Shown in pieces: positions 7,816-15,693 of a stretch of 64,000 nucleotides of DNA; positions within the stretch are counted from its first letter, which is position 1, and the number at the start of each line of letters is the position of its first letter. Under the pieces are notes generated by a model that had not been told where the DNA came from, made no database searches, and saw only the letters and a list, made by a program, of their open reading frames with translations. Both the position numbers and the translations under genes were made by a program. Origin of the DNA: Lentisphaeria bacterium (lineage in GTDB: Bacteria > Verrucomicrobiota > Lentisphaeria > Victivallales > Victivallaceae); the NCBI GenBank assembly GCA_017508385.1, contig JAFVZB010000073.1:58686-122685 (forward strand), in the 5' to 3' direction.

Positions 7816-9661
7816 ACATTATTTCGACACAGTTGACCCGTTTTATTTTCCTGCGGTAAGTTGCAATGGTGTATTTGCCGTCGATTTCCACATCGACAGC
7901 CGCTCCGTGGAATTTCTGTTCATTGTGAACAATTATTTTGAGGAGAAAATCTTTTCCGGTATTTATTCTGCGGGCGAAGTTTTCACCCCATACATGGAGC
8001 GGTTCTCCGGCAAGGTCGCGGAAACTTTTTGCCTCACAATTGCGCTTTACGACCTCATCGAAAAACTCAGGTTTTTTCTCAACATCACTGCTCCACGCCG
8101 CACTTCCGGAATCAACGACAAGGAAAAACTCTTCTCCGTCACCAGAAAAACGAATGACCACCCGTCCACTTGCCTGAACTGAAATTTTAGTATTCTCATT
8201 TCCGGCAGAGAGTTCCAATTTTCCGTTTCCTGCCAAAGGGTAAAATTCCCCCGGCGGAAGAGTCTCAGCCAGCCAGCGGCAGCCGACTCCGCCATCGCCG
8301 AGCATGATAAGCTCACGCAGCATGAGAAAACTGCCCCAATCGGGAGAGTTCATCCACGCTCCGGCAATGACCCTGTTGCCGTGACTGACAGCCATAGGAA
8401 CTGCCATTCCGTCATAAAAATCTATGTTTTCAGTCCAAAGCTCCTGCCATGAACCGTCATCATCCTTGCGGTAAAATCCGGTAAAGCCGATCATCAGATA
8501 CTCTTGATTTCCCAGGGTAAAAAAGCATGGGCACTCCGTGGTATTGCGGGCAAGAGAGTTTTCAAGCCGCGGCGGAAAATCCGGATCGACAACCTGCCAT
8601 GAGTCGAGTGAGTTCCCCTGCCATATCCCATACTCACACAGCCTGAGTGAGCCGTCTGGCATCACCGTGATATTGGGATTTTCAACGTAATGGATTATTT
8701 TATTGCTGTAAGTGAAATCAACTCCGTTACAGCTCACGGCATAAGTTGCTCCGCTGGGATAGATATTTTTGAGTTCATCATAACGCTTTGACTTGACAAC
8801 TCCCCTCTTTTTGAACTCCTGCTCAAGATGGAACGCGGCGCACTCCTCAACCGGCTTGCTGCGCTCGGTATGCCATCCGAAAGCAAGATAGAGTTTATCA
8901 TCGAGCACAAAGGAGTTACCCGTACCGACAGTGAGACAGGGTTTATCAAAAGTTATCACCTCACCGTGGTCTATCCAATCGATAAAATCGGTTGTAGTAA
9001 GGTGGCAGAACACATGAGCTCCCCTGCCCTTGCGGCTGGCATGATGGTGGCGGTCGTGGAGATAGAAGCAATGAAATACTCCTTTGAAAGATGATAGTAC
9101 AACATCACCGACCCAAGTATTGAACCCGGCAGGAGTGTAGCAAAATATCGGTTTATCAATATATTCAGAGTGCCCGGAGCTGCTGATATTTGTTATATCT
9201 CCTGTAAGCACCATATTGGAAACTTTCGCTTCAGGAGCTTTATCACTCTCAAGTCTGCCGCCATCAGGAGAGTCACGGTCATACAAAACTCCATCGCAGA
9301 AAATGCTGAACCACACACCGTCATAGGTTACGGCAAACTCGTGTTCAACACCTCCGCCGGAAATCAGGTAAAGCGGAAAACCGATGACATAAGGCTCATC
9401 TTCACCGGCAAAGAGAGCCGACACCTCGATAATTTTCACCTCGTCACGTTCAAAAAACCAGTTGCAGCAAAACTGCTCCTTCTCACTGTAACAAGAGCGG
9501 CTTACGGTTTTTACCGAAATTGAAAATCCCGCTCCGGAAACAATAACGCCATCAACTCTATCCGGTATGGCATTAAAAATCACGGCAAAAGCTGAGTTGT
9601 TCCATGCTTTCTGCCTGATTTTTGAAAAATCGTACTTCCGGTATCTTCTTGTTATCATAGT
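7814..9661 (-). CDS. GH32/GH43-like beta-propeller glycosidase family protein
   Basis: A 615-aa protein without a signal peptide. The region WVGDVVLSSFKGVFHCFYLH followed by DRHHH (about residues 185-210) matches the first propeller blade of GH32/GH43-type enzymes, where the Asp of the GDV motif is the expected catalytic base or nucleophile. Further blade-like segments are LTVGTGNSFVLDDKLYLAFG, NTTECPCFF and a WMNSPDWG motif, and the C-terminal 120 residues form a beta-sandwich-like module. The substrate is not predictable; neighbours suggest a plant or host glycan. The start at 9661 is chosen over an upstream ATG because ACAGGAG lies 9 bp before it and the longer form would include the promoter. 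Confidence 0.7.
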   Translation of the reverse strand, partial: TMITRRYRKYDFSKIRQKAWNNSAFAVIFNAIPDRVDGVIVSGAGFSISVKTVSRSCYSEKEQFCCNWFFERDEVKIIEVSALFAGEDEPYVIGFPLYLISGGGVEHEFAVTYDGVWFSIFCDGVLYDRDSPDGGRLESDKAPEAKVSNMVLTGDITNISSSGHSEYIDKPIFCYTPAGFNTWVGDVVLSSFKGVFHCFYLHDRHHHASRKGRGAHVFCHLTTTDFIDWIDHGEVITFDKPCLTVGTGNSFVLDDKLYLAFGWHTERSKPVEECAAFHLEQEFKKRGVVKSKRYDELKNIYPSGATYAVSCNGVDFTYSNKIIHYVENPNITVMPDGSLRLCEYGIWQGNSLDSWQVVDPDFPPRLENSLARNTTECPCFFTLGNQEYLMIGFTGFYRKDDDGSWQELWTENIDFYDGMAVPMAVSHGNRVIAGAWMNSPDWGSFLMLRELIMLGDGGVGCRWLAETLPPGEFYPLAGNGKLELSAGNENTKISVQASGRVVIRFSGDGEEFFLVVDSGSAAWSSDVEKKPEFFDEVVKRNCEAKSFRDLAGEPLHVWGENFARRINTGKDFLLKIIVHNEQKFHGAAVDVEIDGKYTIATYRRKIKRVNCVEIM

Positions 9662-9685
9662 GTAAAACTCCTGTAAAAGCAGTAT

Positions 9686-9714
9686 AATATACACGTTGAA
9701 AATCAACTTTCAAC
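9686..9714 (-). promoter_or_regulatory. Predicted promoter of the GH32/GH43-like gene, overlapping a palindrome
   Basis: Read on the minus strand: TTGAAA (9713-9708), 16-bp spacer, TATATT (9691-9686). The 20-bp sequence 9695-9714 has perfect 7-bp arms, GTTGAAA and TTTCAAC, with a 6-bp centre. It covers the -35 and most of the spacer, the usual place for a repressor operator. Confidence 0.45.
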
Positions 9715-9766
9715 ACGGTAAAGCCCACTAATTCCGCTGATACGAATAAATTTATAAAAACAGAGC

Positions 9767-9794
9767 TTGAAATTGCGCAAAACGGTGGTAAATT
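9767..9794 (+). promoter_or_regulatory. Possible promoter of the Gfo/Idh/MocA gene
   Basis: TTGAAA (9767-9772), 16-bp spacer, TAAATT (9789-9794). A second -10-like TATAAT lies at 9804-9809 without a good -35. The 222 bp between the divergent genes is AT-rich and presumably regulatory for both. Confidence 0.35.
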
Positions 9795-9883
9795 AAATAA
9801 AGGTATAATCAAGTATCAGGAAAAACTCCTGTAATAAAAAGAGGCAGAATAAAAATTGTCTCAAAAATAAAAGGAAATAAAAA

Positions 9884-11182
9884 ATGTCAAAACGCCGTTA
9901 TGTTGTCTGCGGTGTCTCTGGACGCGCAATCGGAATGTGGATCAAACCGATGTATGAGACTTTCTCAAAACAGGCTGAGTTTGTCGGTATGCTGGATATC
10001 GACCCCATCCGTTTTGATGTCTGCAAACGCCAGATCCCCGAAAGTGCCGATGTGCCCTGCTACAACGCCGATGAGTTCGACAAGATGATCGCCGAAACCA
10101 AGCCGGATGTCGTCATGGTCGTCAGCCGCGACAGCTTCCACGCTGAGTACATCATCAAGGCTCTCGAAAAAGATCTCGATGTCGTCACCGAAAAACCGAT
10201 GACTATCAACTGGGAACAGGCTATTCAGGTTCGTGAGGCAGAGAAAAAATCCAAGGGTAAAGTTGTCTGCACCTTCAACTACCGCTATGCTCCGACCCAC
10301 CGCAAACTGCGTGAGATGATCCTCGCCGGAAAAATCGGCAGAGTCACCCACGTTGACCTCAACTGGTACATTGATATCAAACACGGTTCAAGCTATTTCC
10401 ACCGCTGGAACCGTATGCGTGAGAACTCAGGAAGTCTTTCCATCCACAAGTCAAGCCACCACTTCGATCTGGTCAGCTGGTGGATCGGCTGCAACGAGCC
10501 TGAGAAAGTCCACGCTTTCGGAGCTCTCAACCACTACGGCCCCAACGGTCCCTTCAACCCCTCAAAGAAAGACGGACGTCACTGCTCTGAGTGCCCTGAA
10601 TTCATGAAGTGCGGCTACAAAGCCTGCTGGGAGACCCGTGCAACTTCAATCAAAATCCACGACGACCACCTCGATGCCTTTGATGCTTCACACGGACTGC
10701 TCTTCACTCCCGAACTCTACCGTGCTGATATGTGTATGTTCGACAGTGAGATCAACATTCACGACACCTTCGTTGCCAACGTCAAGTACTCCAACGGAGT
10801 TCTGCTGAACTACTCAGCCAACTTTTCAACTCCGTACGAGGGATACAAACTTGCCATCAACGGTACTCACGGACGTCTCGAAGTCGAGCAGATCGGCGGT
10901 GCCGGCGGAACCACTTTCCCGCACGAGACCGAGCGCTACATCGACTACTTCCCGATTTTCGGCTCACGTGAGCGTGTCTGGATCAAACCCGGAGTCGGCG
11001 GCCACGGCGGCGGCGACCCGCTCATCCAGGAAGACGTCTTCATGGGCGTTATGGAAGATCGTCCCTATGACATCCTCGCTGACTCCAAAGATGGTCTCTG
11101 CGCCATTTCGATCGGTGACGCTGTTTACAAATCAATCGTCTCCGGCGAGATCATCGACCTCACCGATGTTATGAAGAACTGA
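9884..11182 (+). CDS. Gfo/Idh/MocA family oxidoreductase
   Basis: A 432-aa NAD(P)-dependent sugar or cyclitol dehydrogenase. The N-terminal Rossmann domain begins VVCGVSGRAIGMWIKP, and the family signature EKPMTINWEQAIQ (about 101-113) supplies the conserved EKP lysine. NYRYAPTHRKLREMILAGKIG follows, as in this family, and HKSSHHFDLVSWW carries the conserved catalytic-type His. A Cys-rich insert (HCSECPEFMKCGYKACW, about 235-251) is present and could bind metal. There is no Tat or Sec signal, so it is cytoplasmic. The start is supported by AAAAGGA 8 bp upstream. It is transcribed alone, from the block shared with the divergent glycosidase gene, and is closed by a strong terminator. Confidence 0.85.
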   Translation: MSKRRYVVCGVSGRAIGMWIKPMYETFSKQAEFVGMLDIDPIRFDVCKRQIPESADVPCYNADEFDKMIAETKPDVVMVVSRDSFHAEYIIKALEKDLDVVTEKPMTINWEQAIQVREAEKKSKGKVVCTFNYRYAPTHRKLREMILAGKIGRVTHVDLNWYIDIKHGSSYFHRWNRMRENSGSLSIHKSSHHFDLVSWWIGCNEPEKVHAFGALNHYGPNGPFNPSKKDGRHCSECPEFMKCGYKACWETRATSIKIHDDHLDAFDASHGLLFTPELYRADMCMFDSEINIHDTFVANVKYSNGVLLNYSANFSTPYEGYKLAINGTHGRLEVEQIGGAGGTTFPHETERYIDYFPIFGSRERVWIKPGVGGHGGGDPLIQEDVFMGVMEDRPYDILADSKDGLCAISIGDAVYKSIVSGEIIDLTDVMKN

Positions 11183-11200
11183 TAAGTTTTTCGACGATAC

Positions 11201-11242
11201 AAAAAGCTGCCGTAAACCGGAAAGGTGAACGGCAGCTTTTTT
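11201..11242. terminator. Bidirectional terminator between convergent genes
   Basis: AAAAAGCTGCCGT (11201-11213) pairs with ACGGCAGCTTTTT (11229-11241) around a 15-nt loop. A-tracts and T-tracts flank both sides, so it can stop both the oxidoreductase and the converging lactonase gene. Confidence 0.85.
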
Positions 11243-11299
11243 ATGCTCAAAAAAGAGTATAGATAAACGACAATTTTTGTGGAACAGGATGCAGTGTGT

Positions 11300-12343
11300 T
11301 TACAACTCAAGCAGACAGAGCGGACGCGGAGTTATCAACTCGTAACCGTTTGGAGTGAGTGCTCCGGTTTTGGGATTACAGTCAAAAAATCTGGTTGAAT
11401 CGCTGAACTCGTTGTTGACGGCAAAGTATTTTCCTCCGCCGAGATACTCGGCATCACGGGGACTCACTCCGCCGACAAGCTGAAGTTCAACTCCCTTCGG
11501 TTTGTCGGGATCACTCAAATCGAAACGGATAACACTGTCAAAGCCACGATTGGTGGCGATGAGATATTTTCCATCTTTTGAGAGGCGCACGGCGGCGGCT
11601 TTGGTGGCACATTCGACTCCGCGGGGAAGAGTGGAAATTCGGTCGATGATTTCAAATTTTCCGTTGCTGTAATGCAGAGTAAAGAGAGTGTTGCCGAGCT
11701 CGTTGAGCAGATAGGCACGCTTTCCGCTCTTGTCAAACACCAGGTGGCGGGGACCTGAACCGGCAGGAGTTATCTTGTTTTCGATGACTCCTGCTTTATT
11801 TATTCCGCTCTTCTGATCGTAGGGATAGCAGAAAACCGAGTCACATCCGAGATCGACCACGGCAATGAATTTTCCATCACAGGCGGCATAACACTGGTGA
11901 GCGTGGGCACTCTTCTGGCGTCCGGGAAAGGGACCGCTGCCGTAGTGGCGGATGACCTTGCTGCGGGGAGCAAGACTTCCGTCGGGATTTACCGGAAACT
12001 CGGTGACACTGCCGCTTGAATAATTGGCGACATAGACAAAATTACCGTCGCAAGAGGTGCAGACATGACAACTGCTCTTGCCTCCGGTGGCACGGATATC
12101 GCCGAGCAGATTTACCAGAGTACCGTCTGAAGCGACTCTGAAAGCGGCAGTTCCGTCGGAAGAGTTGTCGTAAGCGCAAGTGGCATAAAGAGTCTTGCGG
12201 TCAGGAGAAAGTGCGAGATAGCCAGAGTTGCGCAGAGCGGCAAATCCGGTCTCAACGGGTTTGCCCTTTTCATCGAAAGTATAGGTGTAAACTCCGGCAT
12301 CGTTATCCGAGCCGAAAGCGGAAAGAAAAAATATGGAACTCAT
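11300..12343 (-). CDS. Lactonase family beta-propeller protein (6-phosphogluconolactonase-like)
   Basis: A 347-aa seven-bladed propeller of the YbhE/Pgl type. Repeated blade endings can be read, including LALSPDRKTLYATC, HVCTSCDGNFVYVANYSSGS, GPRHLVFDKSGKRAYLLNE and VRLSKDGKYLIATNRGFDS. HAHQCYAACDGKFIAVVDLG resembles the active-site blade of YbhE-like lactonases. The family hydrolyses 6-phosphogluconolactone or other sugar lactones, and here it would fit downstream of a sugar dehydrogenase such as the neighbouring Gfo/Idh/MocA protein (inference). The ATG at 12343 is preferred to an upstream TTG because that TTG lies within the TTGGAG ribosome-binding site. Confidence 0.8.
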   Translation of the reverse strand: MSSIFFLSAFGSDNDAGVYTYTFDEKGKPVETGFAALRNSGYLALSPDRKTLYATCAYDNSSDGTAAFRVASDGTLVNLLGDIRATGGKSSCHVCTSCDGNFVYVANYSSGSVTEFPVNPDGSLAPRSKVIRHYGSGPFPGRQKSAHAHQCYAACDGKFIAVVDLGCDSVFCYPYDQKSGINKAGVIENKITPAGSGPRHLVFDKSGKRAYLLNELGNTLFTLHYSNGKFEIIDRISTLPRGVECATKAAAVRLSKDGKYLIATNRGFDSVIRFDLSDPDKPKGVELQLVGGVSPRDAEYLGGGKYFAVNNEFSDSTRFFDCNPKTGALTPNGYELITPRPLCLLEL

Positions 12344-12386
12344 GTTAAAAATCTCCAAATTGTCAAAATGTAATTGTTCACCATAG

Positions 12387-12415
12387 AAAATACAACATTA
12401 TCTGCTTTTTTTCAA
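12387..12415 (-). promoter_or_regulatory. Predicted promoter of the lactonase gene
   Basis: Minus strand: TTGAAA (12415-12410), 17-bp spacer, TATTTT (12392-12387), 44 bp before the ATG. Confidence 0.5.
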
Positions 12416-12435
12416 CTCTTTTTGAAAACAAAACA

Positions 12436-12464
12436 TTGCATATTTATTCAACAAATGATATTTT
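12436..12464 (+). promoter_or_regulatory. Predicted promoter of the pyrophosphatase gene
   Basis: TTGCAT (12436-12441), 17-bp spacer, TATTTT (12459-12464). The resulting leader of about 100 nt contains a small hairpin, GGCGGA/TCCGCC, just before the ribosome-binding site (GGAAAGG). Confidence 0.45.
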
Positions 12465-12573
12465 ATAAAAACGACAGGATTTTAATTCAGATGGAAAAAG
12501 AGTATTTCCGTCAAAAATTCCCGCAAAAGATGGGAGACGGCGGAGCAGTTCCGCCGCTGGAAAGGCTTTTACT

Positions 12574-14238
12574 ATGGCAAACAAAACACTCGTTATCGGA
12601 CACCGTAATCCTGATATGGATAGCGCAGCGGCGTGCGTCGCCGTGGCTGAATTGAAGCGTGCGCTCGGTGAAAAAAATGTCTATCCCGCCCTGCCCGGAC
12701 TTCCGGGAGCAAGGGCAAAATATATCTTTGAAAAGTTCAAAGTTCCGCTTCCGCAGATGATAAGCGACGTCTATCCGAGAGTGCGTGATATCGTCAGCAG
12801 TGAAATTCCCACCGTAAACGCAGGCAGTACCTTGCTCAACGCCATCGGAGAGCTGGAAAAACTGCGCATTCCCAGACTGCCGGTCATCGGACGTGACAGA
12901 AAGTTCAAGGGAATGCTCTGCCTCTACTCACTGCTCGGTGATATGCTGCAGCTCAACGGTGAGAGCGGAGGTTTTACCGGCAGACTCGTGCACTCAAGCA
13001 TCGAGCTTGTCAACGAAGTGCTCGAGGGCGAACTGCTCAATGCAGCCGACAGCAGCGTAAAACAGGATTTTGAAGTTTACGTTGCCGCCATGAATGTGGA
13101 AAGTTTCAAACAGCACATTCCGCAGGAGCATCCCGAAAAGCTCGCCATCATCGTGGGCGACCGCTCCGACATTCACCTGCTGGCAATAAATATGCAGGTG
13201 CGGCTGATGGTCATTACCGGAAAAAATCCGATCGACCCGCTGGTGCTTCAGGCGGCTAAATCCCGTGGAATATCCATCATCACCACCAAATACGACTCTG
13301 CGACCGTGGTGCGCCGTCTGAAATTCAGCAGTCCAGTTGAACTGGCAGTGCAGAATCAGGTCAAACACTTCCGTCTTGACGACAGATTGAACGATATCAG
13401 AAGTCAGGTTTTTGAGGAGTTCGACGACGTTTTCCCGGTACTCAACCGCCAGAAACAGCTTGCCGGAACATTCAGAAAAAGCGACTTATCAGGCGAACAC
13501 GGACTCGAGCTGATTCTGGTCGATCACAATGAGTTCGACCAGAGCATCCCCGGAGTCGATGAGGCAAAAGTCGTCGAAGTTATCGACCACCACCGTATCG
13601 GAATGCCTCCGACCCGCTATCCCATCAAGATAACCTGCGACGTGGTCGGCAGCACCTCAACGCTGGTCACAGAGATGTTCATCACCCACAATGTCAAGAT
13701 ACCAGCTCCGACGGCAGGAATTTTGATGGGCGGCATCATCAGCGACACGCTTTTGCTGCGCTCGCCCACCTCGTGCGGACGTGATAAACTTGCGCTTGAT
13801 TATCTCGAAAAGATAACCGGAGTTGACCCTGAAGAGTTGATGAATGAGATATTCCAGGTGGGTTCACTCATCGCCAAGAGCACTCCGCTTGAAGTTGTGC
13901 TCGCTGACCGCAAGGTGTTCCAGCACCTCGATAAATATCACTTTGCCATCTCTCAGGTCGAGGAGGTCGGCTTTGAAGAGTTTGCCAAACACGAGACAGA
14001 ACTGCTCGATATCCTCAAAGAACATCAGGAAAATCAGAAACTCCACCTCGCAGGCTTGCTCATCACCGACGTGGTCAACGGCAACTCAATGCTGCTGGCG
14101 ACCGGTCAGAGCGTCGTTCTCGACCAGCTGCCGTTCCGCAGGATATCGGATAATCTCTTCGACCTGCCCGGAGTAATGAGCCGCAAAAAACAGGTGCTTC
14201 CGCAAGTTCTGGCGACCTTCGACAACATCAAACGGTAA
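12574..14238 (+). CDS. ppaC: Manganese-dependent inorganic pyrophosphatase with CBS and DRTGG domains (family II)
   Basis: A 554-aa DHH-family PPase, longer than the ~310-aa minimal form because a regulatory insert follows the first metal-binding segment. The N-terminal motif GHRNPDMDSAAACVA provides His/Asp metal ligands. The insert (about 65-300) contains CBS-like sequence (IPTVNAGSTLLNAIGEL, IPRLPVIGRDRKFKGML) and a DRTGG-type domain. The catalytic part resumes with LVDHNEFDQS, VIDHHRIG (the DHH motif) and GGIISDTLLL. Such enzymes hydrolyse PPi to phosphate and are regulated by adenine nucleotides through the CBS pair. The gene stands opposite pyruvate phosphate dikinase two genes away, another PPi-linked enzyme. 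Confidence 0.92.
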   Translation: MANKTLVIGHRNPDMDSAAACVAVAELKRALGEKNVYPALPGLPGARAKYIFEKFKVPLPQMISDVYPRVRDIVSSEIPTVNAGSTLLNAIGELEKLRIPRLPVIGRDRKFKGMLCLYSLLGDMLQLNGESGGFTGRLVHSSIELVNEVLEGELLNAADSSVKQDFEVYVAAMNVESFKQHIPQEHPEKLAIIVGDRSDIHLLAINMQVRLMVITGKNPIDPLVLQAAKSRGISIITTKYDSATVVRRLKFSSPVELAVQNQVKHFRLDDRLNDIRSQVFEEFDDVFPVLNRQKQLAGTFRKSDLSGEHGLELILVDHNEFDQSIPGVDEAKVVEVIDHHRIGMPPTRYPIKITCDVVGSTSTLVTEMFITHNVKIPAPTAGILMGGIISDTLLLRSPTSCGRDKLALDYLEKITGVDPEELMNEIFQVGSLIAKSTPLEVVLADRKVFQHLDKYHFAISQVEEVGFEEFAKHETELLDILKEHQENQKLHLAGLLITDVVNGNSMLLATGQSVVLDQLPFRRISDNLFDLPGVMSRKKQVLPQVLATFDNIKR

Positions 14239-14263
14239 GTTTACAATTCCGCAATCAAGACAA

Positions 14264-14301
14264 AAAAAGAGCCGCCTCCCATCGGGAAACAGCTCGTTTT
14301 T
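14264..14301. terminator. Probable terminator after the pyrophosphatase gene
   Basis: A bulged hairpin: GAGC (14269-14272) with GCTC (14292-14295), and inner TCCC/GGGA, followed by GTTTTT. An A-run on the left side could act for the converging foldase gene too. Confidence 0.45.
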
Positions 14302-14306
14302 CTTTA

Positions 14307-14446
14307 GCTTTGTTCTTGATACGGTGAGATGATGCGGGGAAAGCGTGAAAACTTCTTTTCACGAGAAAAGAAGTTTTCCCTCTCTCCCCGCGCCCCTCTC
14401 TCCCTTTCAAGAAAAGCGGAGAAACTTTTTTATTTACCTTTCCTAC
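14307..14446 (-). repeat. Inverted-repeat element, copy 3 (lacking one outer end)
   Basis: The reverse complement reproduces copies 1 and 2: GTAGG and TAAATAAAAAAGTTTC at one end, the central hairpin identical to copy 1 over 58 nt, then GATGATGCGGGG/CTTTGTTC-type sequence at the other. The outer ~18 nt of the end that lies inside the foldase gene are missing or diverged. The orientation relative to the gene is the same as in copies 1 and 2. The element supplies the stop codon of that gene. Confidence 0.85.
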
Positions 14447-15560
14447 TTCTGCAGTCCTCCGGAGCAGCAGGAGCAGCAGGAGCAATCGGAAGTGCCGGAG
14501 CAACCGGAGTCACAAAGTATTTGACATTGGCGGCTTTTTCCAGCTTTTCAGCATACTGAGCCTCAGCGACCTGAGCCTTCTGGATAGTGAGCTGTTTTTT
14601 CAGATAATCTTTTGCCTCCTCAAAAGGAATGACTCTGGCAGGTTTGTTCGCATCGCAACGGATGATGTGATAACCGTACTGGGTAGTAACGATATCAGAA
14701 ATCTGACCGGGTTTGAGTTTGAATGCGGCGTCGGAAAACTCAGGAACCATCTGCTCTCTGACAAACTCTCCGAGACTTCCGTTGTTGTTTTTGGAAGGAC
14801 AATCACTCTCAGCTTTGGCAATAGCTCCGAACGCAGAGGGGTCTTTGGCAAGACGGGCTTTGATGTCGTTGATCTTTTTGAGAGCCGCTTTTTTGGTAGC
14901 CTCATCAGCATCCTGTTTCGCCATAACCAGAATGTGAGAAGCAGTAACCTTAGCGGGCTCCTGAAACTTATCTGCGTTTTTAGCGTAAACAGCTTTAGCC
15001 TCCTCATCGGTGACTTTGATGCTTTTCAGAACTTTTTCTTCCATAAACTGCATTTTGGCGATAGCTTGCTGGGCAGCGGGATTTTTCGCTGTTTCATTAC
15101 TGTACTGATCAATGGTCTTGCCCTGCTGGGAAAGCCGGTCATTCATCATAGCGAGCTGATTTTTCGGAGCTTTTTTGAGCTGCTCACGAAGATATTTACG
15201 GGCATTTTCCTCAGAAGGTTTGTATCCCTCTTTTTCCATCTCAGCTTCGACCAGCTTATCGAGCACAATGGTCTTCACGATCTGGGGAGCCATCTGACGC
15301 ACCATGTCAACGGTGATAAAGGGGGGCAGTTTTCCATCAGGAGTCTGAGCCAACATCAGCTTTGCGACTTCAGCTCTGGTCAAAGGTTTTCCGTTGACCT
15401 CAGCCACAACTTCGGGAAGCGCTGACCAGACATCGACAGTTTCAGCTGCAGCCTCTGCCGACTTGGCTTTCGGAGCTTCCGCCTCGGGAGCCTTGGCGGC
15501 AAACAGAGTCAGACCGGCGACTCCGACTGCGACCAGCGAGAACATTTTCAGATTGTTTTT
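14430..15560 (-). CDS. Periplasmic PpiC/parvulin-type peptidyl-prolyl isomerase
   Basis: A 376-aa exported foldase. The first 25 residues form a Sec signal (MKNNLKMFSLVAVGVAGLTL) ending near AAKAPEAEA. A SurA/PrsA-like helical N-domain follows (about 45-215), then a parvulin domain with ASHILVMAKQDADEA, NNNGSLGEFVREQMVPEF and YGYHIIRCD. It probably assists folding of exported or outer-membrane proteins. The ATG at 15560 is chosen over an upstream in-frame start because TGGAGGA lies 4 bp before it and the signal peptide begins there. The last residues after an Ala/Pro-rich tail (CRSRKGK) and the stop are encoded by repeat copy 3, so the original C-terminus may have been different. Confidence 0.85.
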   Translation of the reverse strand, partial: KNNLKMFSLVAVGVAGLTLFAAKAPEAEAPKAKSAEAAAETVDVWSALPEVVAEVNGKPLTRAEVAKLMLAQTPDGKLPPFITVDMVRQMAPQIVKTIVLDKLVEAEMEKEGYKPSEENARKYLREQLKKAPKNQLAMMNDRLSQQGKTIDQYSNETAKNPAAQQAIAKMQFMEEKVLKSIKVTDEEAKAVYAKNADKFQEPAKVTASHILVMAKQDADEATKKAALKKINDIKARLAKDPSAFGAIAKAESDCPSKNNNGSLGEFVREQMVPEFSDAAFKLKPGQISDIVTTQYGYHIIRCDANKPARVIPFEEAKDYLKKQLTIQKAQVAEAQYAEKLEKAANVKYFVTPVAPALPIAPAAPAAPEDCRSRKGK

Positions 15561-15641
15561 CATAGATTCCTCCATATAAATTTTATTGACTTCCCCCGCC
15601 ACTCAAACAGATTTGACGAACAAAGTCATGTTCATGCTTTA

Positions 15642-15670
15642 ACTATAAGCTGTCACAGCTCATTTTTCAA
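15642..15670 (-). promoter_or_regulatory. Predicted promoter of the PpiC gene
   Basis: Minus strand: TTGAAA (15670-15665), 17-bp spacer, TATAGT (15647-15642), giving a leader of about 75 nt. Confidence 0.5.
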
Positions 15671-15693
15671 GTAAGAGCTGCGACTTTTTACAA

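Noticed and set aside
12374..12655. Open frame upstream of and overlapping the pyrophosphatase gene
   Set aside because: It covers the predicted promoter and leader and overlaps the conserved DHH N-terminus in another frame.
15656..15680. Hairpin CAGCTC / GAGCTG next to the ppdK stop, considered as the ppdK terminator
   Set aside because: The T-run lies on the plus-strand side, wrong for ppdK. The sequence overlaps the predicted promoter of the next gene.
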